The position numbers and the translations under genes are program-made. 42,877 bases of DNA from NCBI GenBank assembly GCA_944327295.1, contig CALVHF010000010.1, positions 1 to 42,877 on the forward strand, read 5' to 3'. The stretch is from an uncultured Desulfovibrio sp. Its GTDB lineage: Bacteria; Desulfobacterota; Desulfovibrionia; Desulfovibrionales; Desulfovibrionaceae. Positions 33,747 to 42,263 of this stretch are shown here, one piece after another (position 1 is the stretch's first letter; each line of letters starts with the position of its first letter). Below the pieces are notes generated by a model. That model was not told the DNA's origin. It did no database searches and saw nothing but the letters and a program-made list of their open reading frames with translations.

Positions 33747-33822
33747 TTTCAGTCATTTTTTTGAATCAGGCTTTGCAAATCAGATCAGCCAGTCTGTGCA
33801 GGAGGTTTTGACCCCGCCGGGA

Positions 33823-34824
33823 CTAGTCGAAGCTGATTTCGGTACGACGGTTCATGTAGCGGCCTTCTTCGGTGCTGTTGTCGTACTTGAAGGACTTGCC
33901 CTTGCCCAGAGCCTTGATGCGGCTGCCAGGAACACCCTGTTCGGACAGGTAGGCCTTCACGCTGTTGGCGCGGTTCTGGGAGAGTCTGGCGTTGTAGGCG
34001 TTGGAACCCTTGGAGTCGGTCCAGCCGGTGAGGACGACGTTCTTGCCGGGATTCTGCTTGATGAGCTCGGCAGCTTCGTCCAGGATGCCCTGGGCCTTGG
34101 CGTCAAGCTGGTAGGAATCGAAGGCAAAGTTCACACCGCGCAGAACGATGACGGTTTCGGTCTTGCCGCAGTACACGGCAATGACGAAGCTTTCCAGGGC
34201 GGCATCATCGGTGGCCAGGTCTTCGGCCCTCACGTACTGGGCCTGGGGATTCATGGCGGCAATGGCCTTCAGGTTGGCTTCACCTTCGGGGGTGTCGGCA
34301 AAGGACACCACGTGGATGGTCAGGTTGCGCTGGGAAGCGTAGATCTGACGAGCCGTTTCAACAAAGTCGATGCCCTGGTTGTTGGCACCGTCGCTGAACA
34401 GGATGAGAGCGGCGTCACGCTGCATGCTGCTCAGGAAGGATTCGTACTTGTTCAGGCTGTCGCCCATGTAGGTCATACGGCCAAAGACGGAGAATCCGCT
34501 CTTCAGCTTGTCGATGGCCTTGTGCATGCTGACACGATCCCAGGGACCCTGGGCATACAGGGTGCCGTTGGGGGAGATGGTGTGCAGGCCGCCGTTGAAG
34601 GTCTGATTGGGGATGGCGTCGTTGATGCGGTGCATCACGTCCTTGGCCACCAGGATCTTGGCCTTCTTCAGTTTTGCATTCTTCATCATCATGGAGCCGG
34701 AATAGTCCACAATGAAGTCGAAGCTTTCGATTTTCTTGGTGCAGTCCACAGGGGCAGCAGCGGCAGACACCGTGTAGCTGAGGACAAGTACAGCTGCAAG
34801 GAGCAGGAAACGCAGAGTTTTCAT
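33823..34824 (-). CDS. VWA and OmpA domain envelope protein
   Basis: The 333-residue product has a Sec signal peptide (cleavage after AAA at about residue 24). A von Willebrand A domain follows, with a MIDAS motif DYSGS (Asp40, Ser42, Ser44) and LFSDGANN. The C-terminal OmpA peptidoglycan-binding domain contains FAFDSYQLDAKAQ, TGWTDSKGSNAYNARLSQNRA and the end NRRTEISF. It would sit in the periplasm or outer membrane, hold the peptidoglycan and present a metal-dependent adhesion domain. GGAGG lies 9 bp before the ATG at 34824. A strong promoter lies 220 bp upstream. Confidence 0.9.
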   Translation of the reverse strand: MKTLRFLLLAAVLVLSYTVSAAAAPVDCTKKIESFDFIVDYSGSMMMKNAKLKKAKILVAKDVMHRINDAIPNQTFNGGLHTISPNGTLYAQGPWDRVSMHKAIDKLKSGFSVFGRMTYMGDSLNKYESFLSSMQRDAALILFSDGANNQGIDFVETARQIYASQRNLTIHVVSFADTPEGEANLKAIAAMNPQAQYVRAEDLATDDAALESFVIAVYCGKTETVIVLRGVNFAFDSYQLDAKAQGILDEAAELIKQNPGKNVVLTGWTDSKGSNAYNARLSQNRANSVKAYLSEQGVPGSRIKALGKGKSFKYDNSTEEGRYMNRRTEISFD

Positions 34825-35301
34825 GGAACAAAGCCTCCAATCAAGTAAAGATGCGCGGAAATCACGCCATGAGACCGATAACCGCGTACCATCCGTTAAG
34901 AGAAGGAGCAATCCTGGGAGCGCTGCAAGCGCTCCGGGACTGTTGCCACAACGGCCTTGCCACACGCGGTTTTCTTTCAGAAAATATAGTGTTTTGGAGC
35001 AAATCGCAAGCAGACATTTTCTTTTCTTGCCCGTGTCTGGATTTTGTAGTATAAAGCATTGAATTTCTTTTTCAATGTATGCGGCGTGCCGTGCGCTGCT
35101 TTTTCCACGTCTGCAACAGGGCCGTAACGACAGGGGTGTACGCTTCCTTGCGGATCGGAAAACCGCAGGACGCACTGGCATTTTCATAGCAGGACAAAAC
35201 CTGCGGAACTGCAGCAGTTCATCGCTGAACAGAACAATCCTGCAGAACTGGCCGAACCTAGCAGACACCCATTGCCCTTCATTTTCCGAAGAGAGAAGAT
35301 C
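34825..35301. other. Divergent intergenic region with a structured leader
   Basis: The 477-bp stretch holds no gene. It contains a strong minus-strand promoter (35048-35075). In the resulting leader of the VWA-OmpA mRNA, a perfect hairpin GGAGCGC/GCGCTCC lies at about 34917-34935. The part from 35076 to 35301 shows nothing that I can support beyond the ribosome site of the racemase gene. Confidence 0.55.
35048..35075 (-). promoter_or_regulatory. Strong promoter of the VWA-OmpA gene
   Basis: TTGAAA (35075-35070) and TATACT (35053-35048) lie 16 bp apart on the minus strand in an AT-rich patch. The start near 35040 gives a leader of about 215 nt. Confidence 0.7.
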
Positions 35302-36129
35302 ATGTTACAGCCCTACCAGTATACAAAGTGGGATGCCAGCGGCAATACCACGCTCTTTTTTCAGAAAGGTCTCAATCTCCCCAAGGCGAAGATCATCAAG
35401 GCGCAGTCCGAGCGCGAGCTCTGTGCCGAACAGACAGCCTTTGTCAGCGCCGAGGATCATTCCCTGCAAATGGCCGGTGGCGAACTCTGCGTCAATGCCA
35501 CCCGCTCCTTCGGAGCCTATCTCGCCCGCGAAGCCTGGCGGAAAGGGATTCGCGAGGAGAAGCAGAAGTTTACGGTGAATATCTCTGGCTGGTTCAGGCC
35601 TGTGGAGGTGTCGGTAAAGGGCGGCGAGGGGCCAGAATGGACTGTCGTGCTGACCCTGAAAATGCGTTTCTGCGGCGTTGAAAATTTTGGCAAGGAGGGC
35701 CTGATCCTTCGCCTGCCCGGCATACGTCACATGGTTGTCGACGAAGGGCTTGCCGGCAATATCGAGGACAACTGCACGGACATCAAGGCCCGAGTCAGGG
35801 AGATGGTTCAGGAGTACAAGCTCTACGAGGAGCCGGCCGGCGGCGTTATCTGGGCCCGCAAGGTGGGCAAGATGTGGCGTATCCGTCCCGTGATCTACGT
35901 CAAGGCCCTGGACACGGTCTACGAGGAACAGGCCTGCGGCTCCGGCTCCATGGCTCTGGCCATGGCACGCTGGTACTATGATGACGGCATGGAGCAGATC
36001 ATTCAGCAGCCGAGTGGCGAAAAAATCAAGGTCAACCTCTTTTATTCCAAGGTTGTCAAGGGCCTGAAGATGCGCATCCGCATCACCGGTCCCGTGCGCC
36101 TTGTCAGCGAAGGCACCTGGTACGCCTAG
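35302..36129 (+). CDS. DapF-fold cofactor-independent racemase/epimerase, substrate uncertain
   Basis: The 275-residue product belongs to the diaminopimelate-epimerase fold, with two catalytic Cys in mirrored motifs: Cys63 in GGELCVNATRS and Cys212 in QACGSGSMALA. True DapF has C-G-N-G and C-G-T-G-A. The N-terminus (WDASGN) also departs from the DapF GLGNDF motif. The CVNAT variant and length are like the histidine racemases that feed opine-type metallophores, but no nicotianamine-synthase-like or opine dehydrogenase gene is nearby. It may therefore racemise another amino acid. GAGAAG precedes the ATG at 35302. A terminator follows directly. Confidence 0.75.
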   Translation: MLQPYQYTKWDASGNTTLFFQKGLNLPKAKIIKAQSERELCAEQTAFVSAEDHSLQMAGGELCVNATRSFGAYLAREAWRKGIREEKQKFTVNISGWFRPVEVSVKGGEGPEWTVVLTLKMRFCGVENFGKEGLILRLPGIRHMVVDEGLAGNIEDNCTDIKARVREMVQEYKLYEEPAGGVIWARKVGKMWRIRPVIYVKALDTVYEEQACGSGSMALAMARWYYDDGMEQIIQQPSGEKIKVNLFYSKVVKGLKMRIRITGPVRLVSEGTWYA

Positions 36130-36186
36130 AACCGCCGCCTGGAACATCCCCTGGTAGACGCCGTCTGCTGCAGGACAGAAACCGAC

Positions 36187-36222
36187 AAAAAAAGCCCCCT
36201 GTTTTTGGCAGGAGGCTTTTTT
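36187..36222 (+). terminator. Terminator after the racemase gene, at the intron boundary
   Basis: AAAAAAGCC-C-CCTG pairs with CAGG-A-GGCTTTTTT around a TTTTTGG loop, with A and T runs on both sides, so it can work on both strands. Only GCGTT separates its T run from the group II intron 5' end at 36228. Confidence 0.88.
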
Positions 36223-36227
36223 GCGTT

Positions 36228-36862
36228 GTGCGCCCGGCATGGCGCAAGGCGAGGAGGTGAAAGACCTCTGAGGGCCCGACAGCGGGAATCTTTAGCCGAA
36301 GGAGAAGGGGCTTGTCGCAAGTGTCAGGCGCAAGGCACGTTCTGAAGGAAGTCCATGGCAAATCACTGACCTGACGAACAAAAACCGCATATGAGGCTGG
36401 CGTGTCGGATGAGAGGGCAATGAGACTCAAAGTCCAAGAGCTGCACGGAAGGCACGAAGGCAAATACGGCAGGTACAAGAGGGAACGTATTGCGTCTTAT
36501 CCGGCGGAGGCCACGGCAGCAATGCCGGAGCAAAACGTGCTGTGAGGAGTCGGCCGAGGGCATAGGAGCTCCTTTGGAGTGAAGGCCCGAAGTCCTGCGT
36601 AAGCATCAGAGGAACTGAAACTTCAGGCATGAAGACAGAAGATGCAGAAGCCGCGAGGACACTCCCACGGGCCTTTCAAAGAGCAGGCGACGGACTCACC
36701 GAGTGTATGAAGGGTGGAGTAACATGTCTGGCAAGGACAGAGACCAATGGTGAGTGCAAACTCTGAGCCGTAAAGGCCATACTTAGGAAAACCGCCGTGA
36801 TACATGAACGCTATGTCTGGTGGTGTGGGCGGTTGGGGCGAGCAATCGCCCCCCTGCCCGAT
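36228..36862 (+). mobile_element. Group II intron without an intron-encoded protein
   Basis: The element starts with the group II 5' consensus GTGCG and continues with GCCCGGCATGG and GAGGAGGTGAAAGACCTC, as in many bacterial introns. Domain I also contains a conserved-looking stretch at about 36362-36410 (GACGAACAAAAACCGCATAT and what follows). Near the 3' end, GAGCCGTAAAGGCC leads into domain V (ACCGCC 5' arm at about 36791-36796, GGTGGT 3' arm at about 36822-36827). Domain VI follows as a GC-rich hairpin (about 36829-36860), and the intron ends with AT at 36861-36862. Total length is 635 nt. No reverse transcriptase/maturase frame exists in domain IV, so splicing or mobility would need a protein from elsewhere. 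The domain boundaries are from memory of the family. Confidence 0.85.
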
Positions 36863-36874
36863 TTCAAGGCAGTG

Positions 36875-38338
36875 TCAGTTCAGGATTTCCAAGGTGCCGT
36901 CGCGCATGCGGGCCCTGCGGTTGATGCTCGTGGGGATGTCTTCCTGATAGTGGGAGACAAAGACATAGGAGAGTCCTTCGTCGGCCAGCCTGTCCAACAC
37001 CTCCAGGTATTCGTTCCTGCCCCGGACATCCAGTCCGGTGCAGGCCTCATCGAGCAGAAGGACCGTGGGAAAACCCAGCAGGGCCCTGGCCAGAAAGGCC
37101 TTGCGCAGCTGGCCTGTGGAAATACGGCGTATGGACACATGGGCGAGAGCGGCAAGCCCCACCCGCTCAAGCTGCTGCAGGGCATAGGCCTGCTCCTCGC
37201 TGCTGAAGGTGCGGTAGATGCCCACGGTATTCTCGAAGCCCGAGAGCACAAGCTCCAGACAGGTGACATCGTATTCATAGAGGGCCTGGGCAAAGTCGGA
37301 CACCAGGCGGATCCTGCGGCGCAGGGTCACAAAGGGGATCTCTCTGTCCTTTTCGGGCAGGGAAAAGGTGATGGTTCCCGGCCAGGCCACCTGCTCGTCT
37401 CCGGCCAGCATGCGCAGGAAGGTGGACTTGCCGGAGCCGTTGGCACCTGCCAGATGCCAGTTTTCTCCGGGATAGATGCGCCAGTTGATGTCGTGCAGGA
37501 CTTTTGTGCCGTGCACATAGACCGAGGCATTTTCCACCTCGACCAGAGGAACGGGCTCTGTCTGCACACGCACAGGCTCGGAGATGCTGGGCGTCTCGCA
37601 GGCACCATCGCAGGCAGCATCTTCCTCGTCCAGGGGCACGGGCGTATCCACAAGCCGGCCCTCCACGACGTAGCGCTTGTGCTCTATCCAGTCCGGCAGC
37701 ATGGATTCCCTGTGGGTGGTGATGATGACGGTACTGTGTGCCGAGAGCCTTTTGAGGGCCTCGGCAAAGCAGGCCCTGTGCCGCGCATCCAGGCCGTCCG
37801 TGCATTCGTCCAGCAGGAGCAGAAGGGGCTTGCGCACCATGGCCCTGCCAAGAAGCAGGAGCCGCAGCTGTCCCTGGGAGAGTTCGCGGATGTTGCGGTT
37901 CAGAAGGCCTGTCGCATCAAGCTCCTCGGCCATGGCTTCCACCATACTGATGCGGACGGGTTCCGCCTTGCTGTAGAGCATGGGCGTGCCGTCAAAGCCG
38001 CTCAGCATGAGTTCGCGGCCGCTGATGTCCCAGGCATGGCGCTGGAAGTTTTCCTGCATGGCCGGAGAAACCAGGGAGGTGACGGAAAGCCCGGTAATGC
38101 GGGAGGAGGAACGACTTGTGCCGTCAAACCAGGTGATTGAACCTGCGGTACACCAGGCTTCGCCGTGCAGAAGACGCAGCAGGGTGGTCTTGCCGGCGCC
38201 GTTCTTGCCTATGAGCACCGTATGGGCGCCCTGATGGATGTCCCAGCACAAATCCTTCAGAATGAGTCTGCGCTGCATGTCGCCGGGCAAAAAGAGCTCC
38301 GCATGATCCAGACGGCAGAGAAGAGTAGGGGAAGACAT
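36875..38338 (-). CDS. Tandem ABC ATPase, ModF-like
   Basis: The 487-residue product contains two ABC ATPase domains: Walker A GKNGAGKTT (44-52) and GANGSGKST (about 299-307), signatures LSQGQ and ISTGQ, Walker B LLLLLDECTDGLD and VLLLDEACTGLD, and H-loops TTH and VSH. No membrane segment is present and no permease gene lies nearby. Length and layout match ModF of E. coli (about 490 residues), whose role is unclear. It follows the PHP phosphatase gene by 24 bp. Its stop codon lies 13 bp from the group II intron, which is therefore antisense to any read-through. Confidence 0.88.
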   Translation of the reverse strand: MSSPTLLCRLDHAELFLPGDMQRRLILKDLCWDIHQGAHTVLIGKNGAGKTTLLRLLHGEAWCTAGSITWFDGTSRSSSRITGLSVTSLVSPAMQENFQRHAWDISGRELMLSGFDGTPMLYSKAEPVRISMVEAMAEELDATGLLNRNIRELSQGQLRLLLLGRAMVRKPLLLLLDECTDGLDARHRACFAEALKRLSAHSTVIITTHRESMLPDWIEHKRYVVEGRLVDTPVPLDEEDAACDGACETPSISEPVRVQTEPVPLVEVENASVYVHGTKVLHDINWRIYPGENWHLAGANGSGKSTFLRMLAGDEQVAWPGTITFSLPEKDREIPFVTLRRRIRLVSDFAQALYEYDVTCLELVLSGFENTVGIYRTFSSEEQAYALQQLERVGLAALAHVSIRRISTGQLRKAFLARALLGFPTVLLLDEACTGLDVRGRNEYLEVLDRLADEGLSYVFVSHYQEDIPTSINRRARMRDGTLEILN

Positions 38339-38362
38339 GGGGAGGTATCCGCAAAAGACAGG

Positions 38363-39184
38363 CTAGAAGGGCACACTGAAGGCCTGTCCGCCTGCAAAGT
38401 AGGTGGAATGGGTAAAGCCAAAGGATCTGGCATAGCTTGCCAGAGAGGGGAAGCCGTAGGCCACATCGTCCGTGGTGTGGGCATCGGAGGCAAAGCTTAT
38501 CTGCACACCTACCTCAGCAGCAAGATGCATGATCATGGGGCAGGGGTAGATTTCCCGGCAGGGCTTGCGCAGGCCGGCCGAGGAGACTTCCATGGCCATG
38601 CCCTGATCCTTCAGGACCGTGAGGGCATGGCGCACCAGGCGCTGGCTCTCGTCGCGCACTATCCAGCTGTGGAAGGAGTCGCGGGTAAAGATCTTGATGA
38701 GATCCGGGTGGGAGGCGATATTAAAGAGCCCCGAGGCAAGCATTTTGGTCCAGGTCTTGAAGTAGGCCTCGTAAGTGGCAAAACGGGCCTGCTCGTCCAT
38801 GGCCTCCCAGGGTGTGGTTCCGCCGTCATAGCCCCAGGTGCCCAGAAAGTGCGTGCTGCCCAGCAGATAGTCGAAGGGAAACTGCCGGCAGGCTCCGGCC
38901 ACAAAGTCCTGATCAGCCTCGAACCAGTCCACCTCCATGCCGAAGAGCACGCGGCAGGGGCCGGGATTGTTCTTCAGCTCGGTCACTTCCTGCACATAGT
39001 CCAGAAGATGGGCGCTGAGGCGATCCCTGTATTCGGTGGGATAGTTGTACTGTTCCGGTCTCGGGCTGTGCTCCGAAAAGCCGAAGATGGAAAGTCCCTT
39101 GCTGACGGCAGAGGCATACATGTCGGCGACACTGTCCCTGGCATGGGAATAGGCAGTATGACTGTGCAGATCGATGGAAATCAT
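38363..39184 (-). CDS. PHP-domain histidinol-phosphatase-type hydrolase
   Basis: The 273-residue product is a PHP-family metal phosphoesterase, with DLHSHT at residues 5-10 (His7, His9), FSEHS, GMEVDW, LLGSTHFL, ASHPDL and FASDAHTTDDV as metal ligands in order. This matches HisK-type histidinol phosphatase (histidine biosynthesis), though other PHP phosphatases look alike. It follows the nfnB terminator and probably shares a transcript with the ABC ATPase gene. Confidence 0.82.
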   Translation of the reverse strand: MISIDLHSHTAYSHARDSVADMYASAVSKGLSIFGFSEHSPRPEQYNYPTEYRDRLSAHLLDYVQEVTELKNNPGPCRVLFGMEVDWFEADQDFVAGACRQFPFDYLLGSTHFLGTWGYDGGTTPWEAMDEQARFATYEAYFKTWTKMLASGLFNIASHPDLIKIFTRDSFHSWIVRDESQRLVRHALTVLKDQGMAMEVSSAGLRKPCREIYPCPMIMHLAAEVGVQISFASDAHTTDDVAYGFPSLASYARSFGFTHSTYFAGGQAFSVPF

Positions 39185-39225
39185 GATGAAAGCCCTGCTC
39201 TGTATGGGAAGAAAAGCATGAAGGG

Positions 39226-39264
39226 AAAAGGGCCCCGTCTCTGCCCTTGGGCAGAACGGGGCCC
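39226..39264 (-). terminator. Terminator after nfnB
   Basis: GGGCCCCGT (39264-39256 on the minus strand) pairs with ACGGGGCCC (39238-39230) with a nested CTGCCC/GGGCAG stem in the loop, followed by TTTTCCC. Confidence 0.85.
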
Positions 39265-39298
39265 GACAGAAAGAACAAGAGTATGCGCCCGGCGGGAA

Positions 39299-40714
39299 CT
39301 ACTTTCCGGAGCCGAGGAGGCGTTCGCAGATGGAGATGCCGGCCTTGCGTCCGGCACCGGCTGCAAGGATGACGGTGGCCGCGCCGGTCACGATGTCGCC
39401 GCCTGCAAAGACATTGGGAATGGAGGTTTCGCCGGTCTCTTCATTGACCTTGATATAGCCCCACTTTGTCTTTTCCAGATCGTCGGTGGCTTCCAGAAGG
39501 ATGGGATTGGAGCGTGTGCCCAGAGCCACGATGGCAAGGTCGGTCTTCATCTCGAAGTCTGATCCTTCCACGGCCACGGGACGGCGGCGGCCGGAGTCAT
39601 CGGGTTCACCGAGCTCCATGCGCTGCAGGGTCACGCTCTTGAGGCGCTGGTTCTCGTCGGCATGGAAGGCCACGGGATTGACCAGCATGTCGAAAATCAC
39701 GCCTTCCTCCTCGGCATGCTCCACTTCCTCGTGACGGGCGGGCATTTCGGCACGGGTACGGCGGTAGCACACGTGGACTTCCTCGGCGCCCATGCGCAGG
39801 GCCGTGCGGGCGGCGTCCATGGCCACGTTGCCGGCACCAAAGACGGTCACAATCTTGCCGTGGTAGGCCGGTGTGTCGTAGGTCGGGAACTGGTAGGCAC
39901 GGCCGAGGTTGATGCGGGTCAGATATTCGTTGGCCGAGAAGACGCCCACGATGTTTTCGCCGGGCACGCCCAGGAACTTGGGCAGACCGGCGCCCACGCC
40001 GATGAAGATGGCGTCGTGCTTTTTTAGAAGTTCGGAAATCTGGAAGGTGCGTCCGCCCACGGAGTCCAGGTGGAGTTCGACGCCAAGTTCCTTCAGGGCA
40101 TTCACTTCGCTGCGCACCACATTCTTGGGCAGCCTGAAGGAGGGAATGCCGTAGATGAGCACGCCGCCGGCCTCATGCAGGGCTTCGTAAATGTGCACCT
40201 TCAGACCCTGGGAGGCGCAGTAGCCTGCACAGGACAGGGAGGCCGGTCCGGAACCGATGCAGGCCACGCTCAGGTTCTTCACGGGTGTGGCACATGCGCT
40301 GGTGCCTGTCTGCTGTTCGCAGGCGGAGGCGGCAATGTGGGAGTCGGCCACAAAGCGTTCCAGGCGGCCGATGGCCACAGGCTCACCCTTGCGGCCGAGG
40401 ATGCACTTGCCTTCGCACTGATGTTCCTGGGGACAGACGCGGCCGCAGACGGCTGGCAGGGCATTGGCGGTCTTCAGCAGCCTGTAGGCTTCGCCCAGAT
40501 TGTTTTCGTGCAGGGCGTGAATGAATTCGGGAATGGGGACATTGACGGGACAGCCGGTCACGCACAAGGGCTTTTTGCACTGCAGGCAGCGGGAGGCCTC
40601 TTCCCGGGCTGTCTCGGCATCATAGCCCAGGGCCACTTCATCGAAGTTGCGATTGCGTACATGCGGAGGCTGACAGGGCATGGGGGCCCTGCTTTTTTTG
40701 TGCTGCTTATCCAT
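39299..40714 (-). CDS. nfnB: NfnB/GltD-type flavoprotein, electron-bifurcating transhydrogenase large subunit
   Basis: The 471-residue product resembles the small subunit of glutamate synthase: N-terminal Cys clusters for two [4Fe-4S] centres (CLQCKKPLCVTGCP and CGRVCPQEHQCEGKC), then FAD- and NADPH-binding Rossmann regions (GSGPASLSCAGYCA, FGAGNVAMDAARTA) and a C-terminal FAGGDIVTGAATV. Paired with the downstream-overlapped NfnA-like gene, it fits NADH-dependent ferredoxin:NADP+ oxidoreductase (Nfn). ATG at 40714 overlaps nfnA by 8 bp. A GltD role is less likely, as no gltB is present. Confidence 0.88.
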   Translation of the reverse strand: MDKQHKKSRAPMPCQPPHVRNRNFDEVALGYDAETAREEASRCLQCKKPLCVTGCPVNVPIPEFIHALHENNLGEAYRLLKTANALPAVCGRVCPQEHQCEGKCILGRKGEPVAIGRLERFVADSHIAASACEQQTGTSACATPVKNLSVACIGSGPASLSCAGYCASQGLKVHIYEALHEAGGVLIYGIPSFRLPKNVVRSEVNALKELGVELHLDSVGGRTFQISELLKKHDAIFIGVGAGLPKFLGVPGENIVGVFSANEYLTRINLGRAYQFPTYDTPAYHGKIVTVFGAGNVAMDAARTALRMGAEEVHVCYRRTRAEMPARHEEVEHAEEEGVIFDMLVNPVAFHADENQRLKSVTLQRMELGEPDDSGRRRPVAVEGSDFEMKTDLAIVALGTRSNPILLEATDDLEKTKWGYIKVNEETGETSIPNVFAGGDIVTGAATVILAAGAGRKAGISICERLLGSGK

Positions 40715-41549
40715 TGTTGCTGCTCCTCCTGTAGGCTTCCATCGATTCCTGCTCCTGTGCCCTGAAGGCGCCAAGTCGCAGCCTCAGTTCGGCAAAGTCC
40801 ACCTGATGGCCGTCGAATTCGGGACCGTCCACGCAGGCAAAGCGGGTCTTGCCACCCACGGTAACGCGACAGGCGCCGCACATGCCGATGCCGTCCACCA
40901 TGATGGGGTTGAGGCTCACGGTGGTGTGCACGCCATAGGGCAGGGTCAGGCTGGAGACGGCAGCCATCATGGGCACGGGGCCCACGGCAACGACTTCATG
41001 GACGGACTTGTCCGTGTCGAGCGTCTTTTTGAGCTGATCCGTCACAAAGCCCTTATGGCCGTAGCTGCCGTCGTCCGTGCAGACGACAAGCTCGTCGGCA
41101 AAGCTTGCAAGTTCCTTTTCAAAGAGCAGAAGATCCCTGCTCCTGGCACCAATGATGGCGACCACCTTGTTGCCGGCAAGATGGTGTCCCTTGGCTATGT
41201 GGTGCATGGCTGCAATGCCGGTACCGCCACCAACACAGACAACCGTTCCGCCCTGGCTTATGTGCGTGGCCTTGCCCAGGGGACCGCAGACATCAAGAAT
41301 GCTGTCGCCGGGCTGCAGGGTTTCCAGCAGGGCTGTGGATTTGCCAAGGACCAGATAGACAATGGTAATCAGACCCTTTTCCTTGTCGGTATCGGCAATG
41401 GTCAGGGGAATGCGCTCACCGTTTTCGCTCATGCGCAGCATGACAAAGTGGCCGGGCTGGGCGTGCTGGGCAATGTCCGGCGCGTGCAGGACCATCTTGC
41501 TGGTCTTTCCCGGGATGAGGCTCTCCTTTTCTACAATGGGTACTGGCAT
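40707..41549 (-). CDS. nfnA: NfnA-type ferredoxin-NADP+ reductase subunit
   Basis: The 280-residue product has an FAD-binding domain (PGHFVMLRMSENGERIPLTI), an NAD-binding domain (VGGGTGIAAMHHIAKGH) and a C-terminal [2Fe-2S] Cys cluster (GMCGACRVTVGGKTRFACVDGPEFDG). This is the dihydroorotate-dehydrogenase electron-transfer-like subunit NfnA/SudB, which with NfnB couples NADH and reduced ferredoxin to NADPH. GGGAGG lies 4 bp before the ATG. It is the first gene of its unit. Confidence 0.9.
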   Translation of the reverse strand: MPVPIVEKESLIPGKTSKMVLHAPDIAQHAQPGHFVMLRMSENGERIPLTIADTDKEKGLITIVYLVLGKSTALLETLQPGDSILDVCGPLGKATHISQGGTVVCVGGGTGIAAMHHIAKGHHLAGNKVVAIIGARSRDLLLFEKELASFADELVVCTDDGSYGHKGFVTDQLKKTLDTDKSVHEVVAVGPVPMMAAVSSLTLPYGVHTTVSLNPIMVDGIGMCGACRVTVGGKTRFACVDGPEFDGHQVDFAELRLRLGAFRAQEQESMEAYRRSSNNG

Positions 41550-42263
41550 ACAACCTCCCGACTTTCCTGCTCAGGCAAGAAAGGAAAAAAATGAAGATAC
41601 TGAGGAATCAGAGAGTTGGATAGTTCTTGCGGAGTGCGAAGGAAACGAAAAAATCGCCAAGTTTCTAGCGTTCTTCAGTGAGAATGGCAAGATCTTGGGA
41701 AATGGGGATAAAAGGCTGTGCGCGCCTTTGTGTGCGCGCCAAGGGCGTTTGCCGAATGCAGTCGAAATTTTGTGCAAAGGCAACACAAGGGGCGCGATTC
41801 GAAGGCAGGCTGCCCCCTGGAAGAGCGGGACACAAGACGTGGCACAGTGGCCTGCATGCACTGTCAGAACATGTCCGGGCAATCGTGCGGCACGGGCATA
41901 TGTTCCGTTTTTGTCCTGGGGAACATCCTCCTTTTCGTGTTGCTTCCCAGTCCTACTTGCGAGCAGGAGGCTCTAGCGGAAAATCGGTATGAGGCGGATT
42001 CTGCTAGCTGGAGCCCATCCTTACTGGAAGGCACTCCTCAGAGGGGTTCCGTCCACTTAGTTCCAGACACGCCACATAACATAGCGCTGTCTTGATGATG
42101 CAAATATGCAACACGACATAGTTGTAGGCGACGCATACGGGAAAGGACTAGCAAAAAGGCTGCATATCTGATACTTCTCAAGAACTTCAACCTATAATGA
42201 GGAGTACCCAATATACAGCCTGAGCACTTCTCTAACACAAATACCTTTACTTGCCAAGGGGTG
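41550..42263. other. Gene-poor stretch between nfnA and the insertion sequence
   Basis: No gene can be supported in these 714 bp. From about 42080 the base composition drops sharply in G+C, which probably marks the flank or left end of the ISL3-type element; its terminal repeat cannot be fixed with only one end visible. The nfnA promoter should lie in 41550-41700, but I see no clear one. A repeated TGTGCGCGCC occurs near 41716-41740. Confidence 0.5.

Noticed and set aside
35302..36129. Annotation as DapF (lysine/peptidoglycan pathway)
   Set aside because: Both cysteine motifs and the N-terminal motif differ from DapF, so only the fold is claimed.
36623..36805. Short frames inside the group II intron
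   Set aside because: They lack reverse transcriptase motifs and coincide with structured RNA domains.
41718..42095. 125-codon frame between nfnA and the insertion sequence
   Set aside because: No ribosome site, no recognisable domain, and composition does not look like coding sequence.
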